This document shows positions 50,407 to 58,120 of a stretch of 64,000 nucleotides of DNA, one piece after another. Every line of letters starts with the position of its first letter. Within the stretch, counting starts at the first letter, position 1. Under the pieces are notes generated by a model. That model saw only the letters and a list, made by a program, of their open reading frames with translations. It ran no database searches and was not told where the DNA came from. Source of the stretch: Klebsiella sp. WP3-W18-ESBL-02 (GTDB taxonomy: Bacteria > Pseudomonadota > Gammaproteobacteria > Enterobacterales > Enterobacteriaceae); NCBI RefSeq assembly GCF_014168815.1, contig NZ_AP021972.1:2418001-2482000 (forward strand). The letters run 5' to 3'. The position numbers and the translations under genes were made by a program.

Positions 50407-51611
50407 TGCGTGACGCCTTTATTTGTGACGGAATTCGTACCCCGATTGGCCGCTACGGCGGCGCGCTGGCGGGGGTTCGCGCTGACGATCTGGCGGCGAT
50501 CCCGCTGCGTGAATTGCTCCGTCGCAACCCGCGCCTGGATGCCAGCGCCATCGACGATGTGATTTTCGGCTGCGCCAACCAGGCCGGTGAAGACAACCGT
50601 AACGTGGCGCATATGGCAACGTTGCTGGCGGGTTATCCGCACAGCGTGGCGGGCACCACCATCAACCGTCTGTGCGGTTCCGGGCTGGACGCCATCGGCT
50701 TTGCCGCACGAGCCATTAAGGCGGGCGATGCGGATCTGTTGATTGCCGGCGGCGTCGAGTCGATGTCCCGCGCGCCGTTCGTCATGGGCAAGGCCACCGC
50801 GCCGTTCCAGCGTCAGGCGGAAATGTTCGATACCACCATCGGCTGGCGTTTTGTGAACCCGCTCATGCAGCAACAATTTGGTACTGACAGCATGCCGGAA
50901 ACGGCGGAGAATGTAGCCGAATTGTTAAATATAAGCCGTGAAGATCAGGACGCCTTCGCCTACCGCAGCCAGCAGCGCACGTCAAAAGCGCAGCGTGACG
51001 GCATTCTGGCGCAGGAAATCGTACCGGTACAGATTATCGGTAAGAAGGGCGCGGTCAGCGCGGTGCGCGACGATGAGCACCCGCGTGCGGAAACCACAAT
51101 GGAACAGCTTGCTCAGTTGAAAACCCCGTTCCGCAAGGGCGGCGTGGTGACGGCAGGCAACGCCTCGGGCGTGAACGACGGCGCGGCGGCGATGATTATC
51201 GCCAGTGAACAGCAGGTAAAAGAACAGGGACTGACGCCGCGGGCGCGCATCGTGGCGATGGCGACGGCGGGCGTTGAGCCGAAGTACATGGGGCTGGGGC
51301 CGGTTCCGGCGGTGCGTAAAGTGCTGGAGCGTGCCGGGCTGAATATTAACGATATGGACGTGATTGAGCTGAACGAAGCCTTTGCCGCCCAGGCGCTGGG
51401 CGTGATGCGGCAGCTGGGGCTGGCGGATGATGCGCCGCACGTGAATCCAAACGGTGGCGCCATCGCTTTAGGCCACCCGCTGGGGATGAGCGGCGTGCGT
51501 CTGGCGCTGGCGGCAACGCTGGAGCTGGAACGACGCAATGGACGTTATGCGCTGTGTACGATGTGTATTGGCGTGGGCCAGGGCATTGCCCTGATCCTCG
51601 AGCGTGTGTGA
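50406..51611 (+). CDS. paaJ: 3-oxoadipyl-CoA / 3-oxo-5,6-dehydrosuberyl-CoA thiolase
   Basis: A 401-residue thiolase with the active cysteine in NRLCGSGLDAIG, histidine in GAIALGHPLGMSG and second cysteine in CTMCIGVGQG. It performs both thiolytic steps of the pathway. It is close to PcaF at 3.8 kb over its whole length. Translation is coupled to paaI. Confidence 0.95.
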   Translation: MRDAFICDGIRTPIGRYGGALAGVRADDLAAIPLRELLRRNPRLDASAIDDVIFGCANQAGEDNRNVAHMATLLAGYPHSVAGTTINRLCGSGLDAIGFAARAIKAGDADLLIAGGVESMSRAPFVMGKATAPFQRQAEMFDTTIGWRFVNPLMQQQFGTDSMPETAENVAELLNISREDQDAFAYRSQQRTSKAQRDGILAQEIVPVQIIGKKGAVSAVRDDEHPRAETTMEQLAQLKTPFRKGGVVTAGNASGVNDGAAAMIIASEQQVKEQGLTPRARIVAMATAGVEPKYMGLGPVPAVRKVLERAGLNINDMDVIELNEAFAAQALGVMRQLGLADDAPHVNPNGGAIALGHPLGMSGVRLALAATLELERRNGRYALCTMCIGVGQGIALILERV

Positions 51612-51639
51612 GCGAATTGACCTGCGAGTACCCTACAAA

Positions 51640-52956
51640 ATGACAACGATAACAACATTAGATCCGATTGAAACCGCATCGCGTGACGAATTAGTCGCTC
51701 TGCAGACCGAGCGCCTGAAGTGGACGCTCAAACACGCCTATGAAAACGTGCCGATGTACCGCCGCAAATTTGATGCGGCGGGGGTTCACCCGGATGATTT
51801 CCGTGAGCTGAGCGACCTGAGCAAATTCCCGTGCACCACCAAGCAGGACCTGCGCGATAACTATCCGTTCGATACCTTCGCGGTACCGATGGAACAGATT
51901 GTGCGTATTCATGCGTCATCCGGTACGACGGGTAAACCGACCGTCGTTGGCTACACGCAGAACGATATCGATACCTGGGCGAACATCGTCGCCCGTTCGC
52001 TGCGCGCCGCTGGCGGCTCGGCAAAGGATAAAATTCATGTGGCCTACGGCTACGGCCTGTTCACCGGCGGCCTGGGCGCGCACTACGGTGCCGAGCGTTT
52101 AGGGGCGACGGTGATCCCGATGTCCGGCGGCCAGACCGAGAAACAGGCGCAGCTGATCCGCGATTTCAAACCTGACATGATCATGGTGACGCCATCTTAC
52201 TGCCTGAACCTGATTGAAGAGCTGGAACGCCAGATGGGCGGCGACGCGCGCGGCTGTTCGCTGCGTACCGGCGTCTTCGGCGCCGAGCCGTGGACCACCG
52301 GCATGAAGGCGGAAATTGAACGCCGTCTGGGCATTACCGCGCTGGATATCTATGGCCTGTCCGAAGTGATGGGGCCGGGCGTAGCGATGGAGTGTCTTGA
52401 AACCGCCGACGGCCCAACCATCTGGGAAGACCATTTCTTCCCGGAAGTGGTCAACCCGGACGACGGTACGCCGCTGGCTGACGGCGAGCACGGCGAACTG
52501 CTGTTCACCACGCTCACCAAAGAAGCGCTGCCGGTCATTCGTTACCGCACCCGCGACCTGACGCGTCTGCTGCCGGGCACCGCCCGCACCATGCGCCGGA
52601 TGGATCGCATCAGCGGCCGTAGCGATGACATGCTGATTATTCGCGGCGTGAACGTTTTCCCGTCGCAGGTGGAAGAAGAGATCCTCAAGATTGAACATCT
52701 GGCGCCGCACTACCAGCTGGAAGTCGATCGCCGTGGGCATCTTGATTCACTTTCGATTCGCGTTGAGCTGAAAGAGAGTAGCCTCGTACTGAGCCACGAG
52801 CAGCGCTGCCAGATTTGCCACCACTTGCGTCATCGCATTAAGTCGATGGTCGGCATTTCAACGGACGTGAGCATCGTTAACTGCGGCAGCATTCCACGCT
52901 CCGAAGGCAAGGCCTGCCGCGTATTTGACCTGCGTAAAGCCGCTGCCAACGGCTAA
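51640..52956 (+). CDS. paaK: Phenylacetate-CoA ligase
   Basis: A 438-residue AMP-forming ligase that activates phenylacetate. Seen: P-loop HASSGTTGKPTVVGYT (about residue 93), GVFGAEPWT, YGLSEVMGPG and the C-terminal hinge SGRSDDMLIIRGVNVFPSQ. The ATG at 51640 matches the N-terminus of E. coli PaaK; its Shine-Dalgarno is weak, so it may depend on read-through from paaJ, 28 bases upstream. Last gene of the paaA-K operon, followed by REP sequences. Confidence 0.95.
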   Translation: MTTITTLDPIETASRDELVALQTERLKWTLKHAYENVPMYRRKFDAAGVHPDDFRELSDLSKFPCTTKQDLRDNYPFDTFAVPMEQIVRIHASSGTTGKPTVVGYTQNDIDTWANIVARSLRAAGGSAKDKIHVAYGYGLFTGGLGAHYGAERLGATVIPMSGGQTEKQAQLIRDFKPDMIMVTPSYCLNLIEELERQMGGDARGCSLRTGVFGAEPWTTGMKAEIERRLGITALDIYGLSEVMGPGVAMECLETADGPTIWEDHFFPEVVNPDDGTPLADGEHGELLFTTLTKEALPVIRYRTRDLTRLLPGTARTMRRMDRISGRSDDMLIIRGVNVFPSQVEEEILKIEHLAPHYQLEVDRRGHLDSLSIRVELKESSLVLSHEQRCQICHHLRHRIKSMVGISTDVSIVNCGSIPRSEGKACRVFDLRKAAANG

Positions 52957-52961
52957 CTCTC

Positions 52962-53039
52962 GTAGGCCTGATAAGCGTAGCGCCATCAGGCACAATGGCG
53001 CAACGCTGCCGGATGGCGGCGTTGCCTTATCCGGTCTAC
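52962..53039. repeat. REP pair (BIME) between paaK and paaX
   Basis: GTAGGCCTGATAAGC...CCATCAGGC (52962-52991) is followed by GCCGGATGGC...TTATCCGGTCTAC (53008-53039), two units in opposite orientation. It separates the catabolic operon from paaXY. Confidence 0.85.
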
Positions 53040-53051
53040 AAACGCCTGGCG

Positions 53052-53081
53052 TTTCGCTGCTTTATTCCTGTGCTATGATTC
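53052..53081 (+). promoter_or_regulatory. paaX promoter with PaaX-type motif
   Basis: Extended -10 TGCTATGAT (53071-53079) with a weak -35 TTTCGC at 53052. ATGATTC (53075-53081) overlaps the -10 and matches the PaaX-type sequence at paaA (ATGATTC at 43380-43386), suggesting autoregulation. Confidence 0.45.
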
Positions 53082-53105
53082 AAAAAGGACAAAAATAACA
53101 ACAGT

Positions 53106-54041
53106 ATGAATCATATGGAAAAACTCGATAGCTTTATTCAACAGGCGGTGACCGCGATGCCCATCAGCGGCACCTCGCTGATTGCGTCGCTATACGGAGA
53201 CTGCCTATCCCAGCGCGGCGGGGAAGTCTGGCTGGGCAGCGTCGCTGCGCTGCTGGAAGGGCTGGGATTCGGTGAACGCTTCGTGCGTACCGCGCTGTTT
53301 CGCCTCAACAAAGAAGAGTGGCTGGACGTGGTGCGTATCGGCCGCCGCAGCTTCTACCGCCTCAGCGACAAAGGATTGCGCTTAACCCGCCGTGCCGAGA
53401 GCAAAATTTACCGCGCCAGCGCGCCGGAATGGGACGGCACCTGGCTGCTCCTGCTTTCCGAAGGGCTGGAAAAACAGACCCTCGCCGAAGTGAAAAAACA
53501 GCTTATCTGGCAGGGGTTTGGCGTCCTTGCGCCCAGCCTGCTAGCCTCACCGTCGCAAAAACTCGCCGACGTGCAGTCGTTGCTGCATGAAGCCGGCGTG
53601 GCGGAAAACGTGATCTTCTTTGAGGCGCACTCACCGCTGGCGCTTTCCCGCGCTGCGCTGCGTGAGCGCGTGGAAGAGTGCTGGCATCTGACTGAACAGA
53701 ACGCCATGTATGAGGCTTTTATCACGCTGTTTCGCCCGCTGCTGGCGCTACTGCGCGACGCCGAACCGGCGGAGCTGACACCGGAACGCTGCTTCCAGAT
53801 CCGCCTGCTGCTGATTCACTTCTACCGTCGGGTGGTGCTGAAAGATCCGCTGCTGCCGGAAGAGCTGCTGCCTGCGCACTGGCTGGGGCAGACGGCGCGT
53901 CAGCTGTGCATCAACATTTATCAACGCGTTGCCCCAGGCGCGCAGGCTTTTGTCAGTGAAAAAGGCGAAAGTTCGGTGGGCGAACTGCCCGCGCCGGGGC
54001 CGCTTTATTATCAGCGCTTTGGCGGTTTGTCCGAGGCGTAA
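53106..54041 (+). CDS. paaX: Phenylacetate pathway repressor PaaX
   Basis: A 311-residue repressor: N-terminal winged helix (about residues 25-95, FGERFVRTALFRLNKEEWL), a Cas2-like central domain and a C-terminal effector domain. Phenylacetyl-CoA is the inducer in E. coli. Either ATG 53106 or 53115 could serve as start; neither has a strong Shine-Dalgarno, suggesting low expression. paaY follows after 11 bases. Confidence 0.93.
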   Translation: MNHMEKLDSFIQQAVTAMPISGTSLIASLYGDCLSQRGGEVWLGSVAALLEGLGFGERFVRTALFRLNKEEWLDVVRIGRRSFYRLSDKGLRLTRRAESKIYRASAPEWDGTWLLLLSEGLEKQTLAEVKKQLIWQGFGVLAPSLLASPSQKLADVQSLLHEAGVAENVIFFEAHSPLALSRAALRERVEECWHLTEQNAMYEAFITLFRPLLALLRDAEPAELTPERCFQIRLLLIHFYRRVVLKDPLLPEELLPAHWLGQTARQLCINIYQRVAPGAQAFVSEKGESSVGELPAPGPLYYQRFGGLSEA

Positions 54042-54052
54042 CAGGAGACCCG

Positions 54053-54649
54053 ATGCCGATTTACCAGATAGACGGAATGATCCCCGTCGTGCCCGCAGAA
54101 AGCTATGTTCACCCCACCGCCGTGCTGATTGGTGACGTGATCCTTGGCAAAGGGGTTTACGTGGGGCCGAACGCCAGCCTGCGCGGCGATTTTGGGCGTA
54201 TCGTCGTCAAAGATGGTGCGAACATTCAGGATAACTGCGTCATGCACGGTTTCCCCGGGCAGGACACGGTGGTGGAAGAAGACGGGCACATCGGCCACGG
54301 CGCCATTCTGCACGGCTGCGTGATTGGCCGTAACGCGCTGGTTGGCATGAGTGCGGTGATTATTGACGGCGCGACCATCGGTGAAAACAGTATCGTTGGC
54401 GCGTGTGCTTTCGTGAAGGCGCGGGCGGAAATGCCAGCTAACCACCTGATTATCGGCAGCCCGGCGAAGGCGATTCGCGCCTTAACCGAGCAGGAGCTCG
54501 AGTGGAAAAAGCAGGGCACCCGCGAGTATCAGGTGCTGGTCGACCGCTGTCAGAAGACGCTGGTTGCCGTCGAACCGTTAACCGAAGAAGAGCCGGACCG
54601 TAAGCGTCTGGCGTTTGACGAAAACCTGCAGCCTAAATCTGCTGTTTAG
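54053..54649 (+). CDS. paaY: Gamma-carbonic-anhydrase-fold thioesterase PaaY
   Basis: A 198-residue left-handed beta-helix (hexapeptide repeat) protein with metal-binding histidines in DNCVMHGFPG, HIGHGAILHG. In E. coli/Pseudomonas PaaY hydrolyses inhibitory ring-hydroxylated CoA esters and helps relieve PaaX-dependent repression. AGGAGA precedes the ATG; it is cotranscribed with paaX. Confidence 0.94.
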   Translation: MPIYQIDGMIPVVPAESYVHPTAVLIGDVILGKGVYVGPNASLRGDFGRIVVKDGANIQDNCVMHGFPGQDTVVEEDGHIGHGAILHGCVIGRNALVGMSAVIIDGATIGENSIVGACAFVKARAEMPANHLIIGSPAKAIRALTEQELEWKKQGTREYQVLVDRCQKTLVAVEPLTEEEPDRKRLAFDENLQPKSAV

Positions 54650-54660
54650 CGCAAGAGGAA

Positions 54661-54697
54661 TGTAGGCCTGATAAGGCTTCGCCTTATCAGGCCTACA
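54661..54697. repeat. REP palindrome / bidirectional hairpin
   Basis: A perfect 17-bp inverted repeat with a TTC loop, arms TGTAGGCCTGATAAGGC and its complement, lies between convergent paaY and the LysR gene. It can act as terminator in both directions. Confidence 0.85.
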
Positions 54698-54706
54698 AAA
54701 TCGTCG

Positions 54707-55597
54707 CTACGGGTAGCGTAGCGCATCGACCAGCAGTGCAAAGGCGGCGGTGTGCTGACGGCGGCTGGGGTAGTAGAGATAGTAGCCGGCAAACGGCGCA
54801 CACCAGTCTTCAAGCACCGACTGCAAACGTCCGGCGGCCACGGCATCGGCGATGGTGTCTTCCGGCACATAGGCTAACCCCAGGCCCGCTTCAGCGGCTT
54901 CCAGACGCTGCGGCAGACAGTTAAGAATCAGCTGGCCCTCAACCCGGACGCGCAGCGGTTCGCCATCCTTTTCGAATTCCCATGCGTACAACCCGCCGCG
55001 GGTAGGCAGGCGCATATTAATACAGCGGTGATGCTGTAAATCATGCGGCGTTTGCGGCACGCCGCAGCGTGCCAGATAGTCCGGTGAGCCAACGACGGCC
55101 ATGCGCATATCCGGGCCGATTCGCACGGCTATCATATCGCGCGCCACCTGTTCACCCAGCCGGATACCGGCGTCGTAGCGCGCATCAACAATATCGGTCA
55201 GACCGTTGTCGACGGTCACTTCAATATTGATTTCCGGGTATTGCTGCATAAATGGCTTGATTCGCGGCCAGATCAGCGTATTCATCGAATGTTCGCCCAC
55301 CGTCAGGCGAATATTTCCCGCCGGACGATCGCGGGTGTCACGCAGCGCGGAAATCTCCTGCTCAATTTCCAGCAGATGTGGGCTAAGACGCTGATACAGT
55401 TTTTCGCCCGCCTCGGTTGGTGCCACGTTGCGGGTGGTGCGGGTCAGCAGACGTACGTCGAGACGGCTTTCCAGATTGCGCATCGCGTGGCTCAGCGCCG
55501 ACTGCGACACGCCAAGCTGCGCCGCCGCACGGGTAAAGCTGCGCTCGCGCGCCACGACCATAAACGAAATGAGGTCGTTGATGTTGTCTTTAAGCAT
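54707..55597 (-). CDS. LysR-family regulator
   Basis: A 296-residue LysR-type regulator of the CrgA-like group, helix-turn-helix RSFTRAAAQLGVSQSALSHA (about residues 19-38). No operon partner on its strand; it is divergent from the P-loop kinase gene 102 bases away, a plausible target. Effector unknown. Confidence 0.85.
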   Translation of the reverse strand: MLKDNINDLISFMVVARERSFTRAAAQLGVSQSALSHAMRNLESRLDVRLLTRTTRNVAPTEAGEKLYQRLSPHLLEIEQEISALRDTRDRPAGNIRLTVGEHSMNTLIWPRIKPFMQQYPEINIEVTVDNGLTDIVDARYDAGIRLGEQVARDMIAVRIGPDMRMAVVGSPDYLARCGVPQTPHDLQHHRCINMRLPTRGGLYAWEFEKDGEPLRVRVEGQLILNCLPQRLEAAEAGLGLAYVPEDTIADAVAAGRLQSVLEDWCAPFAGYYLYYPSRRQHTAAFALLVDALRYP

Positions 55598-55699
55598 GGG
55601 ATGTGGCCATTAATGAATCTGGTTCATAGCTCCAGAGGGTTTTTTTTAGTTTAATGTTCGTCGCGCGATATGCAACCCGGGAACGTGAGTGAGAGGCCA

Positions 55700-56254
55700 A
55701 TGAAAATCAATGTGGTAGGCACTAGCGGCGTGGGGAAATCGACGCTGGCAAAGCGTCTGGCGACGCTGTTTTCCGTGCCCTATATCGAAATGGATACGCT
55801 TTACTGGCGACCAGACTGGCAGGGCGTAACCGATGAGGAACTCTTTGCCGCGCTGACGCAGGCAACCGCTGCACCGGCCTGGGTGCTGGACGGTAATTAC
55901 AATCGCAGTCGCCCGGTAAAATGGCGCGACGTGGATCTGGTGGTGTGGGTCGATTACAGCTTCTGGCGCACCTTCCGCCAGGCTGTCGGGCGTGCCGCAA
56001 GCCGGGCGTGGCGACAACAGGAATTGTGGCCGGGCACCGGTAACCGGGAGAGCTTCCGGCGTTCCTTCTTCAGCCGTGACTCCATCATCCTCTGGACGCT
56101 GAAAACCTGGCGGCCAAACCGCGCGCGCTATCTGCGGGATATGGCCGACCCCGCGTGGCAGCATATCCGCTTTGTGCGGCTGCGTAATCAGCGTGAAACC
56201 GAAGCGTTTATCAGGCAATTGATGGCCGAAAAGGCGCGGCAATCTGTCGCTTAA
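55700..56254 (+). CDS. Small P-loop kinase, adenylate-kinase-like
   Basis: A 184-residue P-loop protein with Walker A GTSGVGKSTLAKRLA (residues 7-21), PYIEMDTLYWRPDW after it and VLDGNYNRSR with the nucleoside/phosphate-binding arginines. It resembles the adenylate-kinase-related (FlaR/topology-modulation) group. The substrate is unknown. GAGAGG precedes the ATG at 55700. It lies just downstream of the divergent LysR gene, which may regulate it. Confidence 0.8.
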   Translation: MKINVVGTSGVGKSTLAKRLATLFSVPYIEMDTLYWRPDWQGVTDEELFAALTQATAAPAWVLDGNYNRSRPVKWRDVDLVVWVDYSFWRTFRQAVGRAASRAWRQQELWPGTGNRESFRRSFFSRDSIILWTLKTWRPNRARYLRDMADPAWQHIRFVRLRNQRETEAFIRQLMAEKARQSVA

Positions 56255-56325
56255 GCGCACGAAAAGGCAGTGGTTTACGCCAGGCTATGGTAGCTTTATG
56301 GCTCTAACCATAAGGAGCCCTGCAG

Positions 56326-56553
56326 ATGCCACACGTTGATATCAAATGTTTTCCCCGCGACCTGAACGACGAGCAAAAAACCGCGCTGGCAGCGGACATC
56401 ACCGAAGTATTAATTCGCCATCTGAATAGCAAAGAGGGCGCCGTTAGCGTTGCCCTGAATCAGGTGCAGCAGAGCGACTGGCAGCAGGTGTGGGATACCG
56501 AGATTGCCCCACATATGGATGAGCTGATTAAAAAACCCGGCTACAGCATGTAA
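56326..56553 (+). CDS. pptA: 4-oxalocrotonate tautomerase-family protein PptA (YdcE)
   Basis: A 75-residue tautomerase with Pro-1 after Met removal (MPHVDIKCFPRDLNDEQK), collinear with E. coli PptA. It carries out enol-keto tautomerisation, such as of phenylpyruvate; the true substrate is not known. AAGGAG precedes the ATG. Confidence 0.92.
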   Translation: MPHVDIKCFPRDLNDEQKTALAADITEVLIRHLNSKEGAVSVALNQVQQSDWQQVWDTEIAPHMDELIKKPGYSM

Positions 56554-56560
56554 GACTCCG

Positions 56561-56621
56561 CAGCCCGGCCAAGCGAAGCGCCGCCGGGAATGGCACCGAA
56601 CCCTCCCCGGCGGCGCTTGCT
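56561..56621. repeat. BIME of the GCCCGGCC type
   Basis: GCCCGGCCAAGCGAAGCGCC is followed by an inverted partner CCCCGGCGGCGCTTGC, between convergent pptA and yddH. It belongs to a second REP family distinct from the GCCTGATAAGC/GCCGGATGGC type, also seen at 59.1 and 62.6 kb. Confidence 0.8.
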
Positions 56622-56624
56622 GAG

Positions 56625-57206
56625 TTACTCTGACGGTGTATTGGCGCGGACTTGTTTTCCGCTTGCTACGAACGTTCCTGCGCCAAGATGATGCAGCGTA
56701 TTGCGCTTATCGTCGTCGAAATGCCAGCGTCCGGCGACAAACGCCTGTTCATCCGCCGCGGCGGAAACCACTTCGCCAAACAGCGTATCGTACTGCCCGG
56801 CGGCGGCCGTGGCGGGCAGCAGTCGGCACTCCATCCACGCCAGACATTTCTCTTCAATTACCGGCAGCCCCAGCACCGGGCCTTTTACCACCGGAATACC
56901 GTAGGCGTTGAATTTATCCTCTTCGCGTCCGCTGACGCTGCCAACGGCATACGTCCAACTGGCGGCGGCGACGCCTGGCACCACGATGCCGAACGTGCCG
57001 TTGCGCTCAATAATTTCCCGCGACCAGGCGCTCTTATCGACCACGATAGCGATCCGCGGCGGCTCGAACTCCACCGGCATTGACCAGGCCGCGGCCATCA
57101 CGTTGCGTCGTTTTGACTCGACGTCAAAGCTGGTAATGAGGATGGTCGGGCCGTGATTGAGCAGGCGGCTGGCGTGGTGAAGTTCAACGGGGCGAAAACG
57201 GCTCAT
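56625..57206 (-). CDS. yddH: Flavin reductase-like FMN-binding protein YddH
   Basis: A 193-residue flavin-reductase-domain protein, collinear with E. coli YddH, with RNVMAAAWSMPVEFEPPR and FGIVVPGVA, which form the FMN-binding split barrel. It may reduce flavin for an unknown monooxygenase. In E. coli it is followed by nhoA; here a three-gene ABC importer lies between them. Confidence 0.92.
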   Translation of the reverse strand: MSRFRPVELHHASRLLNHGPTILITSFDVESKRRNVMAAAWSMPVEFEPPRIAIVVDKSAWSREIIERNGTFGIVVPGVAAASWTYAVGSVSGREEDKFNAYGIPVVKGPVLGLPVIEEKCLAWMECRLLPATAAAGQYDTLFGEVVSAAADEQAFVAGRWHFDDDKRNTLHHLGAGTFVASGKQVRANTPSE

Positions 57207-57326
57207 AAGGATTTCCTGAATAATGGGATGCGGTTAACCACACACTAAATCGCAATAAAAGCGTAATCAATACGTCATATCACCTGCCTATAGTCGCCAG
57301 CACTAAGTCCCAAAGAGGATAACAAT

Positions 57327-57431
57327 ATGTTGGCTCCCCTGATCTTCATGCAGGTGAGCGCGGCCCGTCGGATTTCGACCACGGGTGAAGCATCGCTTTC
57401 CCATCGGGGAGGGCGAAAATGCGCGCGCTAA
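57327..57431 (+). CDS. Upstream 34-codon leader ORF overlapping the ABC ATPase gene
   Basis: ATG 57327 has Shine-Dalgarno AGAGGA (57314-57319) at a seven-base spacing. The frame (starts MLAPLIFMQVSAARR) runs 34 codons to TAA 57429-57431, overlapping the ABC gene start (57419) by 13 bases. The product shows no known family. Its early codons contain CTCCCC (57334-57339), complementary to the downstream gene's Shine-Dalgarno. This looks like a regulatory leader peptide rather than a functional protein. Confidence 0.5.
   Translation: MLAPLIFMQVSAARRISTTGEASLSHRGGRKCAR
57334..57414 (+). promoter_or_regulatory. Leader RNA structure able to hide the ABC gene ribosome site
   Basis: CTCCCC-T-GAT (57334-57343) can pair with ATC-GGGGAG (57403-57411), which includes the GGGGAGGG Shine-Dalgarno for the ATG at 57419. 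Inside it CCCGT...ACGGG (about 57364-57385) makes a second hairpin. Translation of the leader ORF would open this structure. The pairing is seen; regulation is inferred. It does not match a riboswitch class that I can recognise. Confidence 0.45.
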
Positions 57432-58120
57432 CTGGCATTCGGCTCGATGGCGTTTCTTTCGCTTTCGGTGCCACCACCGTTCTTAATCACATCAACCTGC
57501 AGATCGATGCGGGCAGCATCGTGGCATTGCTTGGGCCTTCCGGCTGCGGCAAAAGCACGTTACTGCGCCTGCTGGCAGGGCTCACCGTTCCCGCTGAAGG
57601 TGAAATTCATTTTGGCGACCGTCTGATTGCCAGACCCGGCTGGGGGCTGCCGCCCGAACAGCGCGATATTGGCATGGTTTTCCAGGACTATGCGCTGTGG
57701 CCGCATATGACTGCCGCTGAAAACGTCGCTTTTTCACTGCGAATGCGCGGCGTGGCCCGCGATGAGCGGACGCGCCGTGTTAATGACGCGCTGGCGATGG
57801 TCGGGCTTTCCGGTTTTGGCGAACGTAAGCCTTCCGGGCTCTCCGGCGGGCAGCAGCAGCGCGTGGCGCTGGCAAGGGCGATCGTCGCCGAACCACGGGT
57901 ACTGCTGTTTGATGAACCGCTTTCCAACCTCGATAGCGAACTGCGTGAATCGTTATGTCTGGAGATGAGCCGACTGCTGCGCCAGCTCGGCATCACCGCC
58001 GTGTACGTCACCCACGACCGCCGCGAGGCCGAACTGCTGGCCGACCGAATTGTGCACCTTTCTGCGGGCAGCATTGCTGCTGTTCGCACTGTTGCTTCTA
58101 CCTCAGGGGAATTGGTATGA
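57419..58120 (+). CDS. ABC importer ATP-binding protein (iron(III)/phosphonate/thiamine type)
   Basis: A 233-residue ABC ATPase: Walker A LLGPSGCGKSTLLRL (about residues 37-51), Q-loop MVFQDYALWPHMT, signature LSGGQQQRVALARAI, Walker B LLFDEPLSNLD and a D-loop and H-loop (VTHDRREAE). It is shorter than PotA/FbpC-type ATPases, lacking most of the regulatory C-terminal domain. It is first in the operon and is preceded by the leader structure described above; the binding-protein gene overlaps its stop by ATGA. Confidence 0.88.
   Translation: MRALTGIRLDGVSFAFGATTVLNHINLQIDAGSIVALLGPSGCGKSTLLRLLAGLTVPAEGEIHFGDRLIARPGWGLPPEQRDIGMVFQDYALWPHMTAAENVAFSLRMRGVARDERTRRVNDALAMVGLSGFGERKPSGLSGGQQQRVALARAIVAEPRVLLFDEPLSNLDSELRESLCLEMSRLLRQLGITAVYVTHDRREAELLADRIVHLSAGSIAAVRTVASTSGELV

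Noticed and set aside
57327..57418. TPP or other known riboswitch in front of the thiamine-like ABC importer
   Set aside because: The conserved CUGAGA and related TPP core segments are absent, and I could match no other class.
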